From assembly GCA_014904985.1 (NCBI GenBank), contig MU129027.1:129533-193532 (forward strand): a stretch of DNA of 64,000 nucleotides, written 5' to 3'. Made by a program: the position numbers and the translations under genes. Within the stretch, counting starts at the first letter, position 1. Each line of letters starts with the position of its first letter. The notes under the pieces are model-generated. The model was not told where the DNA came from. It saw nothing but the letters and a program-made list of their open reading frames with translations, and did not search any database. The stretch comes from Hydnum rufescens UP504 (taxonomy: Eukaryota > Basidiomycota > Agaricomycetes > Cantharellales > Hydnaceae). Positions 1 through 10,835 of this stretch are shown one piece after another.

Positions 1-2309
1 ACCACCCCGCCCAAAGAGGAACCCGGCCTCACGGATCTCTTTCGCGAAATTCGGCATACTGCTGGACAGGAATCGGAGATTATCCAAGCGGTCTTTCCAA
101 ATCCACCTTTTGTCATGCAAGTTTTTCTTCAACGTGTTTTTGCTCAATCGGTGGGTCGCAATTTTACACGCGCGCCAATAATAAATACGATGTTGGCCGT
201 CTCAGATCCAGCAGTACCTCGAACTTCTTCTCACGAAGGCGCAGTCATCCACGTTGGCGTATCTCCGGATTCTACAACTCGCTCATGTCCAGGTCTCTAA
301 ACTAGTTGAGGACCTGAAAGCCTATGACATTTCCTCAGCATTGTCGCCTCGATCACCAAGCACTGCGGAACAACAAGCCCTTGGATCGGGAGTCGTCAAT
401 CCCGCTGCCCCTGGTGCAGGGGCAGGACTTGTGGTAGCGATCGGAACCATGCTTGAAAATGCAATGGAAGAACTCTTTGTGCCATATAATGAGGGCACTA
501 AGTACTTGGATAAGGAGACCAAGAGTCTTTCCGAGATCTATTCAACGTACCTCAATCGCTTTACCAAATATCACGTATGCTGCTCCTGGCTTCACGCGTT
601 TTTTGCTACTTACCATCAACGAGTAGGAAGCAGCTTTGAAAGCGAAGTCTACTAAACTCTTTGACCGGCTAGCACAATTAGCCAGCACCACCGCCACTTC
701 GACAACGGCGAGTGGTGCCGGAGCCGCTGCCCAGGCTGCCGCCACGGCTGCCTTCATGAATATCAGCGGACGCATTCGTGCTGGAGTCGGCACTAATGGG
801 CCAACTGCCCCTGTTCCAATCGTACCCGAGAAGCCAGAGGCTGGTCCTCCTCCTTTCACTGAGGATGACGGAAGGTTGAATGTAGACGTTGCGGAAAAAA
901 TTCTGAAGTGGCACGCAGAAGCCGTTGGGCGATGTGTGGAGCTTAGCCCACCATCCGATCTGTGGGTTTTCCCCTTGTCTCGAGTTTATCCTTTAAGTTG
1001 ACTATCCGTGCAGTGCGAGAAATGCATTTGCTTTGATGAAGGAATTGGCAGAAATTCTCGCGCGTTCATACGTTGAGACTGCCATTGAGAGGTGAGGACT
1101 CCGAACTTTAGGTATTCTTTACACTGTGGCGATCATACATCTTATAATCTAGTGCCGTTGCCCTTGTTGAGGCTCGAGATCCAAAACTAGAGCCGGACCT
1201 TCAACCTATTTATACTCTCAAACAAGTGGATATGATATGCCACCTGTGGCAGCAATACGTAAACGTTGCACTTCTTCCTCTCGCAAACAATTCCGTGACT
1301 GTGCGGCGCGAAATGACTGTATTCAATAATCAGACCATTAGCCGCATCGAGGGTGCTTCGAACGGGATGCTTCAACGTGTTGCTGATTGTGCGTTTCCTT
1401 CCTCAGTTCTATTCGTTTGGCTTTCGTGTGTTCTGAAAGATCTCCTGATGCCAATGGGTAGCCATCATTTCATGGCTTTCAGCACAGCTAGCCAAGCAAA
1501 AGAAAAACGATTTCAAACCCAGGAATGATGATATTTCATTCGCCCGAGTAAACACGGAGCCCTGCGAAGCCTGCTGTGACTGCCTCGAAAAGGTGCGCGA
1601 CGCAGCTAAAGAATGTATAAGCGGCAAAAACTTGGAAGCGTTCCTGATGGATATTGGTGTCTCGTTTCATACGTATGTTTATGTCCGCTTTCATTGTTAG
1701 TAGAGTTCTGAAGACGCTTTGCGCAGACTATTACTTGATCATTTGAAAAAGTTCCCTGTCAGCGCCACCGGGGGACTCATGCTCGCCAAGTATGTCTGCT
1801 CTGGAAATGTATGGGCTGTCTCTAGGATATTCATCTCTTTTATATCCAGGGATCTCAGATCTTATCAAGACACAATAGCAACCTTCGCATTGCCCTCACT
1901 TTCTGAACGGTTTGAATTTATTCGCCAACTCGGGAATGTCTTCCTAGTTCGCCCTGAGATTCTCAAATCTTACATCACGGAGAATTATCTGGGTCGTATC
2001 GAACCTGCCTTACTGCGACCTTATTTGATGCAACGAAGCGATTGGTCCCAGTTCGAACGTGCATTCGACTTCGTCGCCGATCCTAGCGATGCACTCGGTG
2101 GAACGCCGACGCCCGGGACTGGCGGGACCGAAGGCATATGGTCCGGCACGGGGCCAATCAGAAGCCTTGGTGGTGTCGGGAATCTCAAGGATCGCTTTGC
2201 CGTGACTTCGGTTAGCAATCGCCTCAGCACCATGATGCGGGACCTCGAGAACATCCGCATTGGCGGCATAATTCAACTGCTGACAGTGGGCCATCCTCCG
2301 CCAATGTAG
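1..2309 (+). CDS. SEC10: Exocyst complex subunit Sec10, 3' part (5' end outside window)
   Basis: Sec10 is a subunit of the octameric exocyst, which tethers secretory vesicles to the plasma membrane. The reading frame is open from base 1 and joins through short GT-AG introns; the first exon ends near 159 and the next begins near 231. Recognisable Sec10 blocks are FLQRVFAQS followed by QYLELLL, then ELFVPYNEGTKYLDKETKSL and YLNRFTKYH near 470-570, and the C-terminal stretch ending at the stop at 2309. At least eight exons are visible (about 231-570, 636-950, 1015-1090, 1155-1390, 1460-1670, 1719-1790, 1850-2309). Some fungi carry an F-box-containing Sec10-like paralogue (recyclin); the N-terminus that would tell them apart is not in the window. 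No lesion is seen. Family assignment is by motif recognition. Confidence 0.87.
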
Positions 2310-2536
2310 CGCATACAGCTAGTGAAGTAGGGAGACTAGGTGTCCATCCCATGGCACTGTCGTTTGCCTCATCGAATCGGTAGATTGCGTCGTGGATATA
2401 TCCGCAGATTTCCATAACGCATTTTCTAGTTATTTTTGCATGGACTTAATTGTACCCCCTATCTGTACCCTGTACGTTGTACATGCCACATAATCCACTA
2501 CACATCCTCAGTAGCCTCGATTATAACATACACCCT

Positions 2537-3551
2537 CTACTGCCCCACAAATATGGGTTTTCGTTTCTCCTTAAATGCTTCAAGCGCCTCGCCTCTATCC
2601 TTACTCCGGAGAAGTGGAGCATAACAAGCACGCTCAAAATCAAGACCTCTTTCAAGGGGGACTTGATCTGCGCGAGATATGGCCATTTTGGCGGCACGGA
2701 GCGCCAGAGGAGCTACAAACGTATTCGGGATGAGCGTTGTTAGGCAGCGATGAAAGATCGCATGAAGGGAGGAAGGAGACAGACGAGGGAAAAATCAGTG
2801 ATCGCACCTGCAGAAGATATCTCGTTTGCTAATTGCAGAGCTCTATCAAATGCGGACTCCGCGACGTATTCCACGAGACCTATTTAGGGCGGCATCCATG
2901 AGTTAACCGTACGCCCCCGCCCCCCCAAAAGCGGCAGAATCATCGCACCGCAAGTGAGAGCTTCAGATGCAGTGAGCATACGCCCGGTGAAGATGAGTTC
3001 CTTGGCCTTGGTGATACCAAGAAGCCTTGCAGCCCTCTGAGTTCCACCTGCACCAGGAATTATCCCCAATTTAGTCTCGGGAAGTCCAATCTTCGTCACG
3101 TCACTCCCTGCAATCCTAAAATCGCATGCAAGCGCGAGCTCGAGCCCGCCGCCAAGAGCTGGTCCGTCAATGGCTGCGATTGTGGGCATACGAAAGTCTT
3201 CAAGTGCGGAAAAAGCAAGGCGAAGGTCGGAGAGGAAGTCCGATACAGCGGTGGCAGACATAGTGCGGCGCTCAATAAGGTCGGCCCCTGAACAGAACGA
3301 TCCCCGTTCGGACGACCGAATAATTAGGACTCGAATGCTAAGGAGAACCCACAGCACAGACTTTAGTTTCTGAGGAGATAAGATAGTGAACCATTAGCAA
3401 TTCCGTACGATGGATCATTTGATGCGGCGTCTATAGAAGCACGGAGTTCACTCAATAGTTGCATGGAGATGGCATTCTTTGCCTGTGGACGGTTGAGAGA
3501 TATAGCCGCTATTCCCTCTGAAATAGGCTCTATATAGGCTTGAGTCGTCAT
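2537..3551 (-). CDS. Enoyl-CoA hydratase/isomerase family, AUH (methylglutaconyl-CoA hydratase)-like
   Basis: A crotonase-fold enzyme, most like mitochondrial methylglutaconyl-CoA hydratase of leucine breakdown. I chose the ATG at 3551 (MTTQAYIEP) because it leads directly into the crotonase start ([13 protein letters not shown]). Exon 1 ends at DPS near 3409. Splicing to a site near 3330 gives IRVLIIRS, followed by the oxyanion-hole block CSGADL, then [19 protein letters not shown] and [16 protein letters not shown] with the catalytic-loop Glu. The third exon (GLVEYVAES) starts near 2882. The last runs [16 protein letters not shown] to the stop at 2537-2539. A longer in-frame N-terminus reaches 3737 and might hold a mitochondrial presequence. 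It is convergent with SEC10, 228 bp from its stop. The exact substrate is inferred. Confidence 0.85.
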
Positions 3552-4949
3552 CGACGACAGGCAGTCTCGCCCTGTAGGGCAGCTGAAGGCTGCCTCCAAG
3601 CAACTTCGACGGTCGGAGCAGAAAGGACATATAATATCGGAAACTGCCGTTATCTCAATCTTATCGATTACTGGATCTGTGACTTCTGAATGCGTTCGGG
3701 TGTGTGTGTTTCCTATCCTGCAGAGGACAGCAACCACCCGTTAAGTGCAGAGTTTAGGGTAGTAATCTATCGTCCAATTATTTGTGCTAAATCGGTGGTT
3801 CCACAACTATCTCTCGTTGTCAAGATTGAGCTTCTGAGTTTAAAAGGTCGTGCATGGTGCACACGATGCTTCATGGTCCAAGATGTATGCATATTCATGA
3901 GCCTAGGCCTCACCCCTCCAGGAGGTTGACTGCAGATCTTACAGTAATCGGCCGTGAGCTTTCGATGAAACTGCGGGAGTAGCGACTTGCGATGCCTCGA
4001 TTCCGGCGTCCCGTCTCCGAGCCTGGGGTTCTGTACGCAGGAGGCGTTAGCCCCCCCGTCACCCCGAGGTCAGAGGCATCGAAGTAGCCTTGCTAGGCTA
4101 AGTGTCCCCCTCGCCCAACACTCAACGTGAGTCGCATAGTGCCGTAATATAATATTCCCAATAGATAGAATATCTATCAATTACCAGGAGGTGTGCCATA
4201 GCCTTGATCTTCGTAGCCATGCACTTGTCTCCTAACCCCCCTCATGCCTCATGCCACCAATACCATCACGTGGTGGAGCAATATCACCCCGTCATACCAA
4301 CTTCCAATCGGCGCGCGCCTATCTAGGATCTGATCGATTCCGCTGCATCAGCTCAGGTGTGGACTAGTGGCCGTCTCCTCACCCCAAGCACCGCAAGGCC
4401 ATATGCATATATCCACGAAATTCAATCCATCCCCTTACCCCGCCTCTGACGCGTCGACGCTATTCGTGGGGCGGATAGTAGGTGCGTGGGGTATACGACC
4501 CCCCCATTTAGGGGACATCTAGGGTTGAGCGTATGCGTCTCTCGGGGCGGCTAAAAATGACAGGAAGGGTTATAGGGTGAAAAAAGCGACTGGAAGCAGG
4601 TTCTAGTGCCGGAGGGACTTTCGCCTCGTTGATTGCCAGGACGGAGGGCAGAATTTGCTACCTGAGACAGAATAATAAATAATTTAAAAGGGTAGTTAAT
4701 CTGAGTTGCAAAATCTCGTGTGTAGATCGTGGTCGCCCAATTCAATAGATCATGCAATGAAATTTTAGCGGGGAGTCGTGTACCTGTCGTGGCTGGAAGG
4801 AACTACTTCCTAGGAAAGTGAAATTCAGGACAAAAAAACGCGGATGGAGCAGTGCTCGTGGCCACTCCTGACACGTACGTATGCTCTAGGCGACCAGGTT
4901 CCCCCCCCCTTCCCGAATCTATAAAACTTGAGGCAAGCGCACCTTAGCC
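3552..4949. other. Intergenic stretch, no supported gene
   Basis: No conserved protein or RNA is recognisable. The stretch has C-rich runs and frequent stops in all frames. A TATA-like TATAAAA lies near 4920 before the next candidate gene. Confidence 0.5.
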
Positions 4950-4950
4950 C

Positions 4951-5650
4951 TTGTCTCTCCCACCAACGTCCTCCATACCCTCACATCTTCTTCCCTTGAT
5001 CTATCTGTCCGGAGGGATGCGAGATATTTCCCTTGCGCCCAGCCGGGCGCCGGGGGACCTACCTCCAACTATGTCTCGCCTGGAGGATTTATCTATGAAT
5101 TTCAGAATACCCTTGGACATCACCTACATTCTCCCGAAGGGGATATGGCAGAGCAGGAGTACCTGTCGTGGGCGACTAACGACGTCTCCAAACACAACGA
5201 GGGAGATGAAAAACTCCCGGTGAGTCAGATCAATGTCTCTCATCGTGGTGGACTCACTGGTGAGAGAGATGGTGTAGCCCGAGCCACCTTCTGTAGCAGT
5301 AGATATCGGGACTGATCAGTTGGGGACGCAGACGAGACCTGTACGCACGACTCTCAAACTATTCTTTGGACGAGCATCGATCACTGAGATCTCATCATGC
5401 CCAGGTCATCCCCACTGTCGCTTCGGCGACAGACCTTACTGGTTTGGAGGCGGCTTCCAAAGGACAGCAGTTGAAAGTCCTGCGGAAGTCGCCCCACAGT
5501 GTTCAGGCACGTATCGCCGAACACAAGAAGTTAAGATACGGAAGCACGAGAGATCTCAAGACACGATCGCGAGGTCCGGAGGAGAGTCAAGGGGGGAGCG
5601 AGGAAATGATGGTTGCTCGAGAAGCAATTCTTCATCGGTTCAGGTGTGAC
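4951..5650 (+). CDS. Hypothetical protein fragment, two candidate exons
   Basis: I do not recognise this gene. A TATA-like element near 4920 precedes a pyrimidine-rich leader. One frame then reads open through GFIYEFQNTLGHHLHSPEGD and EQEYLSWATNDV to a good donor (GTGAGT) near 5221. After an acceptor near 5300 an open frame continues with DEHRSLRSHHAQVIPTV and a Lys/Arg-rich stretch to a donor near 5644. Codon choice looks protein-like, but no domain, start codon or stop is certain. The following 1.5 kb gives no convincing continuation, so it could be a partial or decaying gene. Confidence 0.25.
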
Positions 5651-7170
5651 ACACGTGACTTGGTGATTATTTCCTAATTCCTTGGGTCTTCGGTCTCTAG
5701 ACTGATCTCTAGCACTCTAGTCCGAAATTGGGCTTCGAAAGAGGGCGAGGGAAGAGAAGGCAGTGAGGACAAGCAGCGGTCATTGGGAAGCGCAAGAATT
5801 GGGTCCGCCCGAAAACTTCGTTACGGTAAATCGGTGTCGTCCAAGTTCCAAAAAGTATCAGCGACCGATCACAAGAAAACCAGCCTCGACGTCCTGGGGA
5901 TGGGATGACGCGTCGCTCAGTGATTTTTATTATTGTTTTACTTGAAGCAATGGTGGCTTGCTTGTCTAGTCTCCGTACGTGTATGTACTCATTCCTACCT
6001 CTCGCAATTCGCATGAGAACTCCTGAAATATCGAAGAATGCTTATTTGGCCGGTGGGCAGACGGATCACGTACGTGGAGCACCACAAAGAGAGCGCTCTG
6101 AATGATAGGAAAGTCATTAAAGGAGCGCGGGAGGAAATGTTCAGGCTGCACGAAACATATCTGGCACCAAATCGAAGTGCGTCGTGTCCCAAGTTTGGTG
6201 AGCCCGAATCCGTGAAGCTCCATTCTACACAGACGTCAGTAAGGCTCCTTTTGAAGCAATGGAGACGGGGAAAATCTATAGAGATTTTCCGCACCAAAGG
6301 TTGACTCATTTAACCATGTTGCCTGCCGTTCTGGATGGGGACAATTCAATATCTCAATCTGAGTACAGTAGCGTTTGTCTCAGAGTCAGTGGAGACAACG
6401 CCCAACTTTCAACACAAGCCAAAACCTCATCGACGGGTTGTCCCCGACGTCCTGCTTCCCCAAGCGCGGATATCCCGCTACAATCGCTTCTTTCGTACCT
6501 CAACCCCCGCTCGAACGAGTACGCGCCTGGCAATATGATGGAATTGTATTCGTGGATCCTCCAAAAGCCTTCCTTGACATCCTCATGGCATACCCACCAA
6601 CACCATTACCAAAAGTGAAGAAGCGCCACCGAATCGGGCTCGTATTGCTTCCCTGGCCCCACAGGGACCTAGATGGGCCCCCGAGTTTACTGCGCTCCTG
6701 GGGTGCGGCGAGGAGGCAAGATTGGGCGATCAAACGTAATAAACCAAAATTCACTAATTGCACCAACCGAACCGTGATTAAACCTAGTTGATCTAATATA
6801 ATGCGATTGGGGGAGCTAGTCCCGGGTCTACATTGACCCCTCTAATAACCACCAACCCGAGATTTTGTTGTTGAGGGTAGCGCCAACGAGTAGCAGCTCT
6901 CGCGGTATCCCAACACGTCCCGGGATGGCCGGATCGCGCAGATATCGTCAAACCTGATTACGCATTTGACTGGTTACATTTGCGCCTCGGTGTAGTCACC
7001 GACCCACATTCTAATTGCGGCATCAGTATCTCCACGAAGGCCAAACTCGAAAACTTGACACACAGGATACCAGGCATCCCGCTGTAAGTCGCGCGATACG
7101 ACCCGAATTTCAGACTGACGAGAGGGGAAGATCAACCGCCAAAATTATTCCTAAATCCGGGCTGTACGTA
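5651..7170. other. No supported gene; overlapping short open frames only
   Basis: Short open frames overlap in several phases (about 6040-6790, both strands), but none carries a recognisable domain or a coherent exon chain. Treated as intergenic or relic DNA. Confidence 0.4.
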
Positions 7171-8072
7171 CTAGGTTCCACCGGTACCAACGTTGCGGAC
7201 GCCCGATTGGTAGCTCAATATAGATGCACCAGTCGAGGCATCGCTGATCACGTAGTTGACACTTCCGCCAGGGCCGTAGGTCACATACAGAGTATGTTGC
7301 AATGGGCGACCAAGAGTCTGGGTAACTGGAACCGAAGCAAGCGTCTCGCCCGTTTGGTAGTCTGTGAACTCCAATGTATTCGTCAAGAGGTTTGAGAAAT
7401 AGGCTGGGGCACCGTCTCCAGCACTGAAACTAAGGATGGCATCAGATAGGTTCATTCCCCTCACGAAATTTCGAGAAGTTATCACATCTGCATAGTGTGG
7501 AAGAAAGAGGAACTTCCGGCTGTGGAAAAGATGTCATGAACGAGTTTATGCCAGACCGATGGCTACACGCACTATTGTTGGAGGCAACATACGACCTCCA
7601 CGTGAATTTCCACGACGTTCCGTCTAGAGCACAATCATCTGTGAACTGTATGGAATGCTTAGGTGTACAATAGCGTACCAGCCCCTCGATTGTTCAAAAA
7701 TTCAACGCGTTGACGCGGACTGGCACCATTGGGGATCAATTGCCCGTTGGGATCATTCGTCTCTGCAATCTCATAGCAAGTATTGATCAGCTGGACGCCA
7801 GAGGTGCAGCCGCCAGAGGCAAGATAGCTTGCGGGGAAGAGTGAGCCCCAACATTTCCTTCTGCTACACTAGAGGTGTTCCACACACCCGGAGGCCTGCC
7901 ATCGCAAACCGGGGATCCCAGAAGCCAAGTTTCCAGTGTGATAACTGGTCCCATCATTAATGACTGCTCTGGCTACTATGGGCATAAAACGATGATTAGA
8001 AGCACGCTTTGAGGCAGCGATAGATGAAGCAATCAGGGAGAGCAAGAAAATGGTGATAGGGATTCGAAGCAT
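7171..8072 (-). CDS. Secreted fungal protein of unknown function
   Basis: The ATG at 8072 is chosen because it starts an ideal signal peptide: MLRIPITIFLLSLIASSIAA, then a basic pro-like segment. An exon then reads to GIPGLRW near 7905. After an intron a second exon reads YLASGGCTSGVQLINTC and QLIPNGASPRQRVEFLNNRG (about 7830-7680). The last exon ends QHTLYVTYGPGGSVNYVI and ILSYQSGVRN before the stop at 7171. The C-terminal part is rich in Thr, Ser and Gly with beta-strand-like alternation, as in many extracellular fungal proteins. Cysteines are few. I do not recognise a catalytic family; it looks like a basidiomycete-type extracellular protein. Middle exon borders are approximate. Confidence 0.6.
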
Positions 8073-9300
8073 TTTGGGAGGTGGCAGAGAACGAGGGATG
8101 TGCCAGTCCTTCATTATATGTACACGGATTGATCAGAACATTCTCTGGAAACAGACTAGTGGAGTCGATCAAATTTCTAGATTCTGCGCTTGGTAGATAA
8201 TGAGGATGAGTCGGCATACGCCTTCATGATACAAGAGCATATCCATAGCTTCGGCACGAGCATTGGCCTGATAGATAGGGATAGCCTTGAGCAAGACCGC
8301 TCACTTCAATGATGCTGACTAAGCAATGAGTTGTACATAGGACCCCTGAAAACTCCCTGGACTAGCGAAATCCACCTGCTACGTCTCACATGTCTCTTTG
8401 ATAAGACCTCGGTACGATGCGAGTACACAGTGGTATGTACATCAAGTCTACTTATATAAGCCATAGACACGAGAGGCTGCGTCGAGCGCACGTACATACG
8501 CGATCGATAACGCCATTTCAATCCCTTCCTCCCAAAGCATAATTGTTCTTCATCTGTGAGCTTAATCAAAATGGAGCTAGAAATACAAACCAAACTGAGC
8601 TACGTTGTTGGAGGTAAAAGATCGGGAATCGTGCCTCCAGAATTTCCGTCTTGGGTCTCCGTGTATATGCCCCATCCCATACACATCTTCTTGCCTCACA
8701 CTTTACCCCGATCCATTACCTCCCTTTCCCGGGAAGCTCAGCTTTGAAGCCCAGGATTCCAATGTCCTTACGCATTCTTGTCTCGCCGAACAATGCCCAG
8801 TGTCACATGCTTCGCCGATTCTTCTTCTTTTAGATTATTTTCCGGGTTGTGGTTGGCTGCATCACCCTCCACAGATCCGGTCAACTTGAAAATCCGATTT
8901 TGCGAAGTACAGTAACGCAACGTCTCCGTGCGCTGGTGTCCTCAAATGGTGTCATGCCTTGTAATGCCTTGTAATATATAGATCGGTCGTCCAAACCTCG
9001 GGTTCCAAGGTCGTTCGGGTCTTCCTATGTCTAGATCCAGCCGATTTGGTATCTGGGGCCGTACTGCACTGTCGGTGTCGGCGTCAGCGCACATAGTGGT
9101 CGCTTGCTCTGGGATTCAGTGGATAGTGGATCGTGTGGCCCTCGCTCCGTCCTCAATGTTAGAACAGGCAGGTAAATTTCAATTGCTTCATTCTCTCCCA
9201 TTTCTATCTCAACCATACTACATCCATTTCAGGCTCTTATGATAATCGTGTTTTGTAGAGACCCCATGGATTTTGTGGTCTGTGCTCTTCACGAAGCTTG
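8073..9300. other. Intergenic, no supported gene
   Basis: Short open frames on both strands without recognisable domains. TATATAAG near 8452 and a pyrimidine-rich tract near 8640-8840 are the only notable compositional features. Confidence 0.4.
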
Positions 9301-9329
9301 AGCAATCATCCAACCTTTGAGGTCGAACG

Positions 9330-9651
9330 AGATGCTCGGCTTTCGGAGATTTACCGTCTTACGAGTTATTCCGTGAGCGTCAGATTGCAGATTGTCTTTA
9401 CTGTAATGGCCCATCTCCAAATATTGTGACTCGACTTCTCCAAAAGTTCACGGGACGCTCTATTCTTCCGCGGATGCATCGAGAAAGGGCCTTGGAGAAG
9501 GCGTATTGTACAATCGCACGAGGCGAACTGTCCAAACGTTCCACAATATTGCTATCCAATTATTTTTTTGCAGTCAGTAATCTGGCGAGCGACGTTGTGG
9601 ACCGTGTCCACCATGCCGCCACGCGTCCAACAGTGTCGCTCTTCAAGTGAC
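9330..9651 (+). CDS. Hypothetical C-terminal exon
   Basis: An open frame from about 9330 passes RERQIADCLYCNGPSP and LLQKFTGRSILPRMHRERAL and ends SLFK at 9650. The first part has a CxxC pair. It ends 35 bp before the convergent proteasome gene. I do not recognise the protein and see no upstream exon that clearly belongs to it. It may be a gene remnant. Confidence 0.22.
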
Positions 9652-9685
9652 GATGACAATAATGAATTTTATGCCTGAATACATC

Positions 9686-10737
9686 TTAGTCCTCCATATC
9701 CGCGTCCAACGCGTCTCTGCCCTTCTTATCCGCCTCCTCAAACAGGTCTTTGGGCACAGGTAGATGTAGCCCGTTCGTTTCTGCGCCGATCCAGGAGAGC
9801 TCCAGTTCGAACTCTTTGTCCTTGGAGTCATCGTGGACGAGATGCATGCTATAATGCAAAAAAAGGACCACTTAGAAGCCGTAAACGAGACTACACCATA
9901 ATACCCACATTCTAGCGGCTTCAAAGACGGCCTCACGCGTCGTGAGCTCTGATAGCTTGAGCTTTTCTAATTCAGTCTTGGCAAGCTGTCGACCCTTCCC
10001 AACCGCTGCCCCATTATATCCCTGCACAGTCAATCCGCATATAGTTAAGTGACATGAACATCACAATCGTGCATAAATGCGAGTGACCCACATAATATAT
10101 CCCACTGGGTTCCACAACGTAGAGTGCTGGACCATCTTTGTCTACTGCGCCTAGAATAGCGCTAATCCCGAAAGGGCGCACTGAAGAATAAAGGGTATAT
10201 GCCTGCACGTAGAGGCCGAGGCGTTCGGCGATGGCTGAGAGTGGTGGTTCTGATCTGTATGTTTCGCGATAGTTGAGGGATTCATCAAATGCCCGGGATG
10301 CGAGGTGACGACCATCAGCAAGTAATCCTGCGGTGGCCTGTGGGGGTATTCGGCATTAGACACGACAAACGACCGTACTGAAGAATAGAGAATTGTAACA
10401 ACACGTACAATTCCAATATGGCGGTCTACTGTTTGAATGCGTCGGTTTGTGCCCGGTACTAACAGCTTGGAATGTACCAATTTCTCGAGTGCTAATACCA
10501 CACCATCCTTAACACGAAGACCAATAGCAGTTCTGGGAATAGGGCAGCAGTCGGTAGAGTATCAATTCAGGCAGCCGTTCATTCTCACCCTGAGTTCTCA
10601 ACTGCTTTGTTGGCGTATTCAACCTAGAAGCCAATCAGGAATACAAAGCAGGCGTGCATTACGGAGGTTCAACTGACTTGGAATATACGTCCGTCTGGGG
10701 AGTAAGTGGACGAAGAAAGATCGTATCCGCTGTTCAT
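9686..10737 (-). CDS. PRE10: 20S proteasome subunit alpha type-3 (yeast alpha-7, Pre10)
   Basis: An alpha-ring subunit of the 20S proteasome core, acting in nucleus and cytosol. The ATG at 10737 opens [20 protein letters not shown], the standard alpha-subunit N-terminus that gates the pore. After an intron comes [11 protein letters not shown], then [16 protein letters not shown], a long exon with [16 protein letters not shown] and [14 protein letters not shown], then [17 protein letters not shown], and the last exon [15 protein letters not shown] with an acidic tail ending DADMED (stop 9686-9688). All six exons splice in frame with GT-AG introns, and length matches the family (about 250 aa). 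The KDKxFELELSW block and acidic tail separate alpha-3/Pre10 from other alpha subunits. It is divergent from RIX1. Confidence 0.93.
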
Positions 10738-10835
10738 AATTCTCGATTCTATGCCAAAAAGGACAAGACGTTGTTTAGAGCTCCATCATTCATCATATTC
10801 TCAATAGTGGAAGGGACCTTGAAAATTGTGATAGA
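10738..10835. promoter_or_regulatory. Short divergent promoter shared by PRE10 and RIX1
   Basis: Only 98 bp separate the two opposed start codons, so the two housekeeping genes must share promoter DNA or have 5' UTRs overlapping the neighbour. No TATA box is evident. Sharing is inferred from spacing alone. Confidence 0.5.
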
